This document shows, in pieces, positions 1-7,731 of a DNA stretch of 64,000 nt. Numbering within the stretch: position 1 is the first letter of the stretch; each line of letters starts with the position of its first letter. Made by a program: the position numbers and the translations under genes. The notes under the pieces are model-generated. The model searched no databases and was not told the origin of the DNA. It saw only the letters and a program-made list of their open reading frames with translations. This DNA comes from Flavobacteriales bacterium (lineage in GTDB: Bacteria; Bacteroidota; Bacteroidia; Flavobacteriales_F; PHOS-HE28): NCBI GenBank assembly GCA_016700415.1, contig CP065018.1, positions 248,001-312,000 on the forward strand, in the 5' to 3' direction.

Positions 1-256
1 GCATCGTTTTGCTGAACGGCTATACCCGCGATGTCAAGACCAAGCGCGCCGTTGAGCGCGGCTTGGCCATCATCGGTGAGGCCATTGTCACGCTCACTAA
101 GCAGGATCCTGTACTGAAGGTGGACAGCGCCCGATCGTGGGCATGCGCAACCGCCTGATCCACTCCTATGATAATGCGGATGGCAAGATCGTGTGGGAAG
201 TGGTGCGCATACACTTGGTTCCGCTGAAGGCGGTCGCGCTGGAGCGGTTGGGATGA
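1..256 (+). pseudogene. HepT-like (DUF86) toxin, 5'-partial and frameshifted
   Basis: Reading from base 3 gives a helical HepT-like segment (IVLLNGYTRDVKTKRAVERG at its start) that runs into a stop at about 157. The second half of the family continues in another frame from base 134, with IVGMRNRLIHSYDNADGKIV and a stop at 254-256. That half carries the RX4HXY motif (RNRLIHSY) that is the ribonuclease signature of HepT toxins. The frame changes between about 128 and 134; one missing base would restore a single reading frame. HepT toxins normally pair with a MntA nucleotidyltransferase antitoxin, which would lie off the left edge. The gene is convergent with cas9, 26 bp away. It is either a real inactivating mutation or an assembly error. 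The family call is firm, the broken state is seen directly. Confidence 0.75.
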
Positions 257-282
257 AGCGTCCTTTGTCTCTTCCCCGATGG

Positions 283-3200
283 TCAGACCGTTGTTGGCAG
301 TGGGCTCAGGTCGATGTCGATGCCGTCGAACTGGCATTTGAGCTTTGAAAGAGCGAAGCGCAACCTCTTGAGAGGGTTGGCCGGATTCCATATACTCTCT
401 GTTTCCTTTGGGATGAGTTTCGGGTCGCGCGCATCGAGCACATTGGTCATGAGCATGCGGATATTGTTGCCATTCACCTGTAGCTCGTCTATGACGTAAG
501 TGCGCCGGTTCATGTCCTCCGCATCGTCCCGCATGATCTCTTCCGGCCCGCTCTTGTACATCACCACTTTTTGCCCGGTATGGACTATGAAGGGGCGACC
601 ACTGAGCTTGATGACCTGCCACTCAGGATGCTCAGGGTGCGTGTGCGGTATGAGCTGGGGAAGTGATGCTCGAGTATGGCACTGCGCGGTTTTCGCGTAT
701 TGCGCCAGTTCCAACTGGCTGAACACGTAGCCGTATGGTCGGCCGCGTTCATCGGCATATACTGCTGCTATGGGATTTCCCCCGCCCGTAACCCACAACT
801 GGTGCTTGTGTTCAAAGCCTGGCAATTGATCGCGGTGGGCTTTAATGCCAACCGGGTTCTTCACCCTGCTCTGGATCATCACGCGCACCTTCTTCATCTT
901 CTGTATCGTGAAGGCATCGCCGTTCTTGGTGTTCATATCAAAGCCGCCGTTCTTCTTTATTTCGTCCAGATCCTTGTCAGCGAGCAGCGCCTTGATCGCT
1001 GGGTCCACTACGTTCGCCTTGTCTGCTTCCGTGAATGGGAACTGAGTAACGCCCAATAGGGATTTACGAATGACAGTCTGGAGTTCGTAGGACTTGGTTT
1101 CAACTTTCTTGTGCTTAATGCGGCCATAGAAGGTGTCTTCATGCAGTGAACCCCGCACCGTATCGCCTGTGGCTTTCACCTCCTTCCAGGTGCCGTCCTT
1201 CAGTTTCATTTTGGTGTTGAAGGTGCTTCGCCTCCCGATGCTCGCCTTGTCCACATGGTAGATGAGCGCGCCATCGCGCAGCTTGTGCATGTCCGTTCCA
1301 AAGCTGGTCCAAGGATGGTCAAAACTAGCGGTCGGGTCGGTCGAATCATGTACTTCATAGTACTGGGCAAGTGCATCGAATACACTTCGGTCAACGGCGG
1401 CGCACACGGCGGCATCCACCGCATGGTGGCTGTGCTTGCTGCGGTCCTTCTCTTTCACGAAGCTCTCGCCCATCCATTCCTTGCGGAAGGCGCTCAGTGC
1501 TTCGGGCTTGTAGCACACCACCTTCTCGAAATAGCTGTTCATGTAGCTCCGCGCCAGCTTGGTGATCTGCGCCGTGGCCACCAATTGCCGGTTCAGGAAG
1601 CGCGGCTTGATCTCATCGGCCATCAAGTGCTCGTACTTCGTGCGCCAATAGTTGCGGAAGAACTGGGCATACCAGCGCTTCTGTATGGCCTTGTCCTTTT
1701 GCTCCTTGGTGGTGGCCGACTTGCTCTTGTTGCGCAGCACTTCCACCTCGCGTTTGTACTTCATCCACTTCGCATAGATGGGCTTGGTGCTGTCATTGAT
1801 CGCCGGACAATCGCGGTTCGCTGCGCGGGCCGGCATGCTGAAGTTGGGCAGTGATCCCGGCAAGCCCACCTTCTTCACATCGCGGTTGTAGCGCGTGTCG
1901 CACAGCATCTTGTTTGCCATGCTATTGTCCGCCGTCTTGCCCCGTGGCAGGGTGTGTTCTATCTCCACGCTTCCATTGAACAGGTCGTTTACGCCGATCG
2001 GCTTGCCGGTGTACACGCATTTGGCTTCGCCGAACAAGTGCCGCGCCTCCTGGTAGAGCCACATGCGTTCGATCTCGTCATCGGTGGGGTTGTGCGGGTT
2101 ACCGCTCGCCTCGAAATGTTCGCGGAGTTCCTTCTCTGCCTCTTCGTTGTAGGTCTTCATCTCGGCCTGGTAGTTCTCCCAAGCCCGCCGCTTGTTGGCG
2201 CTGTCCAGCTGCCGGGCCATTTCGATGTGGACCACCGTCTTCTTGTCGATCAACCTCTTTGCTGGGTCGTCCGGTGAGATCATGTCGTTCACCAGTTTCC
2301 GCAGTGTGTGCAGCGCACGGTATACCATGGGATTCTTCATGCCGCGCGTAAGCGGGCTGCCCAGCCGGTCGTCGCGTTCGCGGTACATGCTTATGGCGCT
2401 GTGGTGGTAGAGTTGGTCCACGCGCCGCTTAAGCCCGCGCTTGTCGATGGTCTTGGCGAGTTCGTATTCCGGATATGTATCGATCAACCAGAACTTGATG
2501 CGGTCCTCCATTGAGGCCACTTTCTCGAAGAGCACCTTGTCGTGGCTCTCGATGTGGTGGAGGAACGCGGCCTTGATGCTTGCCGCAAGTTGCGCACGAC
2601 CACTGTCGCCCATCTCCTGCTTTTGGCTGTTGGAGAAGGCTTCGTCGATGGCAAGGCCAAGCCGCTGGTCCCAGTCGCCGTTCCAGAAGTCCCGGCGTCG
2701 GCCCTTATCATTGAACTGGTCGCGGTAGTTGCGGATCAGGCCGTTGAGCAGGATCGTTTCCACGCTGTATTGTCGCTGACCCTTTACTTGTTCACGCATG
2801 CCATTGCGGATGCGCTCGCGTTGGTCTTCGTTCATATCGGCCCAGCGATCGTCCACATAGGGTTCAGGCTTTCCGTTGGGGCCGGTCCGTAGTTCAGTTA
2901 TGAAGTCGCCGTTCTTGTCGGTGAGCGGCCGCCCGTTCGCATCCAGTTTCTTGTGTACCACTTTGAAGACTGTGGGCAGGTTCGCGAACAGCACGGCATC
3001 GTGATAGGGTATGCCTTGGTAGAGGTAGGGGAGGATGCGCCCCATAGCCCGCGCGCTCAGGTTGTGGTAGCCCTGCTTCAGGTCGAAGTTCTTCCTGTCC
3101 TTGACCTGTTCGTCGGTAAGGTGCCAAACGTTCTTGGCGTACTCCTTCAGGTCGCGTTGCTCGTATTTGCTCTCCGCTTTTCGCACATATTGTCCTTTCG

Positions 3201-4464
3201 CCTTGCGCTCACTGATCTCGCCCCAAGCGTTCTGTTCGCGATGGATCAGATTCCATCGGTCGTCCCATTTCTTGCGTTCGGCCTCATCCTCCGTACGCAT
3301 GGGGCCGTACGCCCGTAGAATATCCACGCCTTCCACGTTCCAAAGTGCTGCCAAATGCGCGATGGTATGCGCCCCGGTCAGCTTCACCTCCTTGTTCTCC
3401 TTGGCCGCGCGGATCTCCCACTTTTCGTAGTTCAGTTCACCTTCGATCTTGGCCTTCTTCAAGGCTTTGCGCACATCGCCAATAGGAAAGGTGGGGCTGC
3501 TCTTGCGGAAGAAACACGGTAGCACGGCTTTGCGGCCGGCCTCAGTCAGGTTCTCCCCGTTCACCTTGATATTGTTCACGGCATGAAGCACATTGAACAC
3601 CTCCGCGATCGGGCTGCTCATGGGTGCGCGCTTGTTGCCGGGCTCCAACGTACAGCGACCGACGTCTCCCTTCTTGCCCTTCAGTTCCCGTTGGAAGAAC
3701 AGATCACCGTTCTTGCCATCTCCCAATTCCGCTTTCAGCGCATCGGACAGCAGTTCCTTGTGAAAATCCTTCTGTGCATCCCACAGCTTGTTGAACTCAT
3801 CGACAAGGTCAATGCGCATCACATAGCGGTTGCGGATCGGCGTATGGGTTTTATGCAGTTCAGCGCCCGCCTTGCCGAGCGTATCGTAACGCTCGATCAA
3901 CTTCTTCGTCTCATCATAGCCCGTGATACCCCGATCAGGTGAACCTTCATGCAGGGTCTTCTGCTCTCCGTCACCGCCCTTGCGATTGCTCCGGAAACCT
4001 CGGCGTTGCGCGATGTGGTAAAAGATGCGCCCCAACTCCAACGGCATCAGTTTCTCTTGTAGTCCCTTCGCACGCAACTCGTAAGGGTTCAACATGAACC
4101 AAGAGGTGAAGCCATCTTCTTTTGGGTAGATGCCTTCCTTCTTCCATAGGTGCAGTCCGCCTTCGCTTAATGGGCACATTCCATTTTTAATCAAGTGCTC
4201 CAGCAAACGTTGCTTCCGCATGCGACGGCGCATGTACAGTCGCCTCGTCCGCCTCGCTCCAGTACGTGTACTCACTGAGGGCACCTCGTGGCCTTTCACC
4301 CTCGCAACACCTTCACTGAAGATCACCGATCCAGCCAGCACCGGATTGTGACCGATGCTCTCTTCTGGGTCATGCGCATTGATGTATTTCTTTCCATTCA
4401 CTTCTGTAATGATCGCCCAACCAATGCTATTGGTGCCAAGGTCCAGTCCAAGTGTCCGCTTCAT
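283..4464 (-). CDS. cas9: CRISPR-associated endonuclease Cas9, type II-C-like, 1393 aa
   Basis: RNA-guided double-strand DNA nuclease. The N-terminal RuvC-I motif LGLDLGTNSIGW places the catalytic Asp at residue 8, and an arginine-rich bridge helix follows at about 67-92. RuvC-II (VHIEMARQL) has Glu748. The HNH domain has EIEHTLPRGK with His837, followed by the expected N/K-rich stretch. RuvC-III (SHHAVDAAV) has Asp1017. About 370 residues after this should hold the wedge and PAM-interacting domain. All nuclease residues are present, so an active enzyme is expected. The length fits the large II-C Cas9s of Bacteroidota. No cas1, cas2, csn2 or cas4 lies beside it: downstream is the HepT remnant, upstream a divergent tracrRNA candidate and a HIRAN gene. 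No convincing promoter is visible ahead of the ATG. The identity is certain; the subtype is inferred from length and motif style. Confidence 0.97.
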   Translation of the reverse strand: MKRTLGLDLGTNSIGWAIITEVNGKKYINAHDPEESIGHNPVLAGSVIFSEGVARVKGHEVPSVSTRTGARRTRRLYMRRRMRKQRLLEHLIKNGMCPLSEGGLHLWKKEGIYPKEDGFTSWFMLNPYELRAKGLQEKLMPLELGRIFYHIAQRRGFRSNRKGGDGEQKTLHEGSPDRGITGYDETKKLIERYDTLGKAGAELHKTHTPIRNRYVMRIDLVDEFNKLWDAQKDFHKELLSDALKAELGDGKNGDLFFQRELKGKKGDVGRCTLEPGNKRAPMSSPIAEVFNVLHAVNNIKVNGENLTEAGRKAVLPCFFRKSSPTFPIGDVRKALKKAKIEGELNYEKWEIRAAKENKEVKLTGAHTIAHLAALWNVEGVDILRAYGPMRTEDEAERKKWDDRWNLIHREQNAWGEISERKAKGQYVRKAESKYEQRDLKEYAKNVWHLTDEQVKDRKNFDLKQGYHNLSARAMGRILPYLYQGIPYHDAVLFANLPTVFKVVHKKLDANGRPLTDKNGDFITELRTGPNGKPEPYVDDRWADMNEDQRERIRNGMREQVKGQRQYSVETILLNGLIRNYRDQFNDKGRRRDFWNGDWDQRLGLAIDEAFSNSQKQEMGDSGRAQLAASIKAAFLHHIESHDKVLFEKVASMEDRIKFWLIDTYPEYELAKTIDKRGLKRRVDQLYHHSAISMYRERDDRLGSPLTRGMKNPMVYRALHTLRKLVNDMISPDDPAKRLIDKKTVVHIEMARQLDSANKRRAWENYQAEMKTYNEEAEKELREHFEASGNPHNPTDDEIERMWLYQEARHLFGEAKCVYTGKPIGVNDLFNGSVEIEHTLPRGKTADNSMANKMLCDTRYNRDVKKVGLPGSLPNFSMPARAANRDCPAINDSTKPIYAKWMKYKREVEVLRNKSKSATTKEQKDKAIQKRWYAQFFRNYWRTKYEHLMADEIKPRFLNRQLVATAQITKLARSYMNSYFEKVVCYKPEALSAFRKEWMGESFVKEKDRSKHSHHAVDAAVCAAVDRSVFDALAQYYEVHDSTDPTASFDHPWTSFGTDMHKLRDGALIYHVDKASIGRRSTFNTKMKLKDGTWKEVKATGDTVRGSLHEDTFYGRIKHKKVETKSYELQTVIRKSLLGVTQFPFTEADKANVVDPAIKALLADKDLDEIKKNGGFDMNTKNGDAFTIQKMKKVRVMIQSRVKNPVGIKAHRDQLPGFEHKHQLWVTGGGNPIAAVYADERGRPYGYVFSQLELAQYAKTAQCHTRASLPQLIPHTHPEHPEWQVIKLSGRPFIVHTGQKVVMYKSGPEEIMRDDAEDMNRRTYVIDELQVNGNNIRMLMTNVLDARDPKLIPKETESIWNPANPLKRLRFALSKLKCQFDGIDIDLSPLPTTV

Positions 4465-4494
4465 AATGCTGGTGGATTATCCGTCAATAATCGG

Positions 4495-4522
4495 TTTGTA
4501 ATGTAGAAATTCATTTACTTTG
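4495..4522 (+). promoter_or_regulatory. Candidate promoter for the tracrRNA
   Basis: TTTG at 4495-4498 is followed after 17 bp by TACTTTG at 4516-4522, close to but not identical with the Bacteroidota form TTG-N19-TAnnTTTG. Transcription would begin near 4528-4532, giving an RNA of about 70 nt with only a short anti-repeat. If the anti-repeat extends further upstream, this match is fortuitous. Confidence 0.4.
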
Positions 4523-4598
4523 CAGCATCAGATCACAGTAAGGCTATAAGCCGCAGTGAAAACTTGGCCTCTGCTTCGGTGGGGGCCTTTCTGTTTTT
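4503..4598 (+). ncRNA. Candidate tracrRNA for the neighbouring Cas9
   Basis: This stretch lies divergent to cas9 and begins 38 bp from its start codon. It has the layout of a tracrRNA: a presumed anti-repeat ending in GCATCAGATCACAG (4525-4538), then a nexus-like hairpin (GGCT-ATA-AGCC, 4542-4552, inside an outer CAC/GTG stem, 4534-4558), then an AAAAC linker and a strong terminator. The AAGGCTATAAGCCGCAGTG core resembles my recollection of Bacteroidota II-C tracrRNAs. The model predicts that CRISPR repeats used by this Cas9 begin like CTGTGATCTGATGC. The 5' end is undefined; the start given is only the outer limit of the likely anti-repeat. An alternative is an attenuator for the HIRAN gene. 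Structure is seen; function is inferred. Confidence 0.68.
4566..4598 (+). terminator. Intrinsic terminator with UUCG tetraloop (tracrRNA 3' end)
   Basis: A 9-bp stem (4566-4574 with 4579-4587, including G-T pairs) is capped by TTCG (4575-4578) and followed by TTTCTGTTTTT. It ends 20 bp before the HIRAN start codon. Confidence 0.85.
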
Positions 4599-4618
4599 AT
4601 TGCCACCCATTTCCCGCC

Positions 4619-5128
4619 ATGGACCGCTCCACCTTCCTCCGCAACATGCTGGGCAAAGCCGCCTTGCTCACCCTGCCACCGTGGGCCATGCTGCCCAAGC
4701 CGGAGCAGGACCGTTTGGCGTGGACGCAGAACTGCCACGGTGTCTTTGTGTTCAGCGCATTTGTGCGCGGCTTCCAGTACCACAACGGCCCGGCGCTGAT
4801 ACAGAAGATGCAGGCAGAGGACACGCTGGACCTGGTGCGCGAACACGGGAACGAACACGATACCAACGCGGTGGCCGTGTATTGGGAAGGGCAGAAGCTG
4901 GGCTACCTGCCCATGGGCGAGAACGTGAGCTTGGCCACCATGCTGGACCATGGCCTGCTGTTGGAAGCGGAGGTGGCCTACACCGCGCCGGAGCTGGCCC
5001 CGTGGGAGCAATGCTTCATCTCGGTCTACCTGCTGGTGCCGGCCACACCTTCCTTCGATGCATACCTGAATGATTACATGGAGCGGCCGGATGCGGGGTA
5101 TAAGTTGCGGCCGGAGTATGGCGGGTAG
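4619..5128 (+). CDS. HIRAN-domain protein with possible export signal, 169 aa
   Basis: The central part (about residues 35-110) carries a HIRAN-like core: a hydrophobic strand ending in FQYHNG, then LVREHGNEHDTNAVAVYW and GQKLGYLPMGEN. HIRAN domains are otherwise known as DNA-end-binding modules in Rad5/HLTF helicases and as stand-alone bacterial proteins. The N-terminus MDRSTFLRNMLGKAALLTLP looks like a degenerate Tat or Sec signal, which would be odd for a DNA-binding protein. The ATG at 4619 is chosen because the in-frame GTG at 4556 lies inside the tracrRNA-like hairpin. There is no promoter between the terminator and this gene, so expression may depend on read-through from the tracrRNA promoter. 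The domain call is good; the role is unknown. Confidence 0.8.
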   Translation: MDRSTFLRNMLGKAALLTLPPWAMLPKPEQDRLAWTQNCHGVFVFSAFVRGFQYHNGPALIQKMQAEDTLDLVREHGNEHDTNAVAVYWEGQKLGYLPMGENVSLATMLDHGLLLEAEVAYTAPELAPWEQCFISVYLLVPATPSFDAYLNDYMERPDAGYKLRPEYGG

Positions 5129-5344
5129 TTGTCCGTTGTCCGTTGTCAGGCGTGGCCTCGCCGGACCGTGATGGCGGCGACAGCCTGAAGCATGCGGCTT
5201 GAATGCCAAGAGGCCGAAGACCTGAATGCCGGGCCTGATTACACCAAAAGCCAAGGGGCCAAGGCACCTGGGCACCAAGAGGCCGAATGCGCCTGAAGTT
5301 TGTAACCTACAGCCAAGGAGCCGCCAGGCCCACTTGATGCTATC
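5129..5344. repeat. Spacer built of short repeated words
   Basis: No gene is supported in these 216 bp. It opens with a tandem GTTGTCC word (5128-5148) ending in GTTGTCAGGCG. Later CCAAGAGGCCGAA occurs at 5206-5218 and 5274-5286, with related CCAAGGGGCCAAGG between and CCTGAA words at three places. The opening words recur in reverse orientation at 25569-25600. Confidence 0.6.
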
Positions 5345-6535
5345 CTAAACACTTTCTTGCAAAGGCGCCGGGAACATCAGCCTGTCCAAGCGCTCGGTGG
5401 ACCGGTCCCAGTCGAACGCCTGGTGTACGAAGCGCTCCCCGTTCGCCGCGAGGCGATCGCGTTCCTCGGGATGGTCCAACAGGCGTAAGATGTGGTCAGC
5501 ATAGTCGCGGGGATCGTGGCCGATGAGGATGGAGGCTCCGGGCTCGGCACCAACGGCGTTGTTGGCCAGGTCCGAGGTGACGCAGGGCATGCGCATGGCC
5601 AAGGCCTCGAGCAGTTTGTTCTGCAGGCCGGTGCCGATCTGCATGGGGGCCACGAATATCCGGGCAGAGGCGTATGAATCGCGGATGTCCTTCACCCAGC
5701 CGCTCACGGTGACCCGCGTATCGCGTACGGCCAGCTCGCGCACCCGCTGGTCAGGGTCCACGCCGGCGATCAGCAGGGTGGTGCCCGGCCGTTGCGCATG
5801 CACCAATGGCAGCACGTGATGGACGAGGAAGAGCACACTGTCAATGTTGGGCGGGTAGTTCATGTTCCCGGTGAAAAGCAGATCGTGCTTTTTTTCGGTC
5901 TCCCGCGGGGTGAAATAGGCCGTGTCCACACCGTTGGGGATCACCTCCACCTGGTCCCGTTGCGGGTGGTAAAGCAGGTCGCGGTCCTGTGCGCTGATGA
6001 TCGCATGGTGGTCGAAGAGGTCGAGCATCAGGTTTTCATAGCCGATCAGTCTTCGCGTCTCGGTCTTAAAGAACGGGCGCAGATGGAACGGGGCGTTCTC
6101 GGCGCGCCGTTCCATGCCCTTGCTCAGGGTGTCCATATAGTCCAAGGTCTTGCCCAGGTCAAAGCGGTGCCGCACATACTCGGTGGTGCGGACCAGTTGG
6201 CAAAGCACATGGTCCGGCCGGAAGTCCCTGATCACGCTGTCGATCGCTCGTTGGGCATGCCGATGGTGGAAGTAGCTCACTTGAAATGGGAGACGGGAGA
6301 AAACGGAGGTGACGGCGCGCAACAGGATCCGCCAACGGGGGAGGTGTACCACTTGCAGATGCTTGCAGAAGCTGCGCAGGTGCTCCGCATCTTCAGGCTT
6401 GATGTGCTGGTCGCTCAGGCAGAACAAGTATATCTCATGGCGTTTGGCCAGCCTCTTGATCAGGTGGTAGGCACGCAGCTTGTCGCCCTTTTCCAGCGGG
6501 TAGGGCATACGGGAAAGCACTACCAACAGCCTCAT
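5345..6535 (-). CDS. Glycosyltransferase family 4, sugar transferase of the TIGR03087-like type, 396 aa
   Basis: GT-B fold retaining glycosyltransferase, probably acting in surface polysaccharide or lipopolysaccharide synthesis. The start MRLLVVLSRMPYPLEKGDK and the segment NGVDTAYFTP (201-210) followed by LLFTGNMNYPPNID match the exosortase-associated sugar transferase group (TIGR03087), as I recall it. The C-terminal donor-site region reads GTGLQNKLLEALAMRMPCV in place of the usual EAMA-G-P-V. The ATG at 6535 overlaps the stop of the preceding gene (ATGA, 6532-6535), so the two transferases are translationally coupled. The donor and acceptor sugars cannot be read from the sequence. Confidence 0.9.
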   Translation of the reverse strand: MRLLVVLSRMPYPLEKGDKLRAYHLIKRLAKRHEIYLFCLSDQHIKPEDAEHLRSFCKHLQVVHLPRWRILLRAVTSVFSRLPFQVSYFHHRHAQRAIDSVIRDFRPDHVLCQLVRTTEYVRHRFDLGKTLDYMDTLSKGMERRAENAPFHLRPFFKTETRRLIGYENLMLDLFDHHAIISAQDRDLLYHPQRDQVEVIPNGVDTAYFTPRETEKKHDLLFTGNMNYPPNIDSVLFLVHHVLPLVHAQRPGTTLLIAGVDPDQRVRELAVRDTRVTVSGWVKDIRDSYASARIFVAPMQIGTGLQNKLLEALAMRMPCVTSDLANNAVGAEPGASILIGHDPRDYADHILRLLDHPEERDRLAANGERFVHQAFDWDRSTERLDRLMFPAPLQESV

Positions 6536-7731
6536 GTTTTTGCCAGAGAGGCGTAGAAGGCCACCAGTTCCTTGATGATGTCCGAATTGGTGTGCCTTGC
6601 GCGTACCAGTTTCCAGGCTTCTTTCCCGATGGCATCGGCCAATTGTGGTTCCGCGAGCACCTTGTCGATCTGGTCGGTGAAGGCGGCGGCGGTATCCGCG
6701 ATCAGGATGTTCTTTCCCGGGGTATGGTCGATGCCTTCCGCGCCGATAGTGGTGCTGATGATGCACTTGCCCATGGCCATGCCCTCGATGATCTTCACAC
6801 GCATGCCACCCGCACTAAACAGAGGGACGAGCATCACATGCCGTTGGGCGATGTAGCGGTTCGCGTCCGGCACGCGCCCCACCACGGTGGTGCCCGGCAG
6901 CCGGGCCCGGATCATGTCCTTTGGCATGCGGTTACCGGCCAGGTGCAGCTTGGCCTCCGGGTGCTTTTTGATCACACGGGGCCACACGGTGCGCAAGAGC
7001 CAGCGGATCCCTTCCTCATTGGGCATCCAGTCCATACTGCCCAAGTGGAAGAAGATGGGCCTGCCGGGCGGCATGGGTGCTTCGTAATCGCCGGGGTCGA
7101 TTCCGAAAGGCACGGTGATGATGGGCGTCTCGCAGCCATGTTCCCTCATGTGTTGGGCGTCGGCGTCCGTGATGGCGGCCACTCCGTCCACCTGCTTCAG
7201 CACCTCGCGTTCATATTCCTTGAGCTGGCGGGCGAGGAATTTCCGGTAGGGCTTCTTCAGGATGTTGCGCTCCCCCTTGGCTATCCGCTCTTGGATCACA
7301 TGTTCGAGGTTGTGTGACCGCAGCACGATGCGCGCCTTGGAGTAGCGGCGCAGCGTGGGGATGTAGGGCGTTACGAAAAGGCTTTCCAAGTGGATGATGT
7401 CGAACTCCTCCTGGGACAACAGCTGGATCAGCCGGATGTCCATGTCCGGGGAAAAGAAACGGCTGATGTTGTAGTTGTCCGCCGTCACCAGGTCGGTGAA
7501 CGCGTCCACCACGTTCAGCGAAGTGTCCACGAAGACGCCTTCGATACGGGTGCGCTCGCGGTATTCGTCGGGTATTGAGGCGACCTTCAACGGGTGCTTG
7601 GCGGTGCTGATGCACAGGACCTTCACCTGGTGCCCCGCGTCCAGCAGGCCCTGCGTGATGTTGTGCATGGCCTTGGACCCGCCATCGAGGGGCGGATAGG
7701 GGGGCTTATTGCACAGTTGGAGGATGCGCAT
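6532..7731 (-). CDS. Glycosyltransferase family 4, 399 aa
   Basis: A second GT-B glycosyltransferase. The N-terminal acceptor domain starts MRILQLCNKPPYPPLDGG, with the glycine-rich loop typical of GT4. The donor domain contains HLGSMDWMPNEEGIRWLL and GGMRVKIIEGMAMGKCIIST, where Glu of IIEGMA is the usual nucleotide-sugar contact. I start it at 7731 because the protein then begins with the conserved strand; 17 further in-frame residues upstream look unlike the family. It overlaps the LptF/G-like gene by 26 bp and the next transferase by 4 bp, forming a three-gene minus-strand operon. Probable role in envelope glycan synthesis. Confidence 0.9.
   Translation of the reverse strand: MRILQLCNKPPYPPLDGGSKAMHNITQGLLDAGHQVKVLCISTAKHPLKVASIPDEYRERTRIEGVFVDTSLNVVDAFTDLVTADNYNISRFFSPDMDIRLIQLLSQEEFDIIHLESLFVTPYIPTLRRYSKARIVLRSHNLEHVIQERIAKGERNILKKPYRKFLARQLKEYEREVLKQVDGVAAITDADAQHMREHGCETPIITVPFGIDPGDYEAPMPPGRPIFFHLGSMDWMPNEEGIRWLLRTVWPRVIKKHPEAKLHLAGNRMPKDMIRARLPGTTVVGRVPDANRYIAQRHVMLVPLFSAGGMRVKIIEGMAMGKCIISTTIGAEGIDHTPGKNILIADTAAAFTDQIDKVLAEPQLADAIGKEAWKLVRARHTNSDIIKELVAFYASLAKT

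Noticed and set aside
4556..4618. GTG start for the HIRAN gene at 4556
   Set aside because: It lies inside the tracrRNA-like hairpin and terminator; the added residues look like translated RNA structure. ATG 4619 gives a normal signal-like start.
5129..5344. CRISPR repeats downstream of the HIRAN gene
   Set aside because: The repeated words are 7-15 bp, vary, are irregularly spaced, and do not match the anti-repeat.
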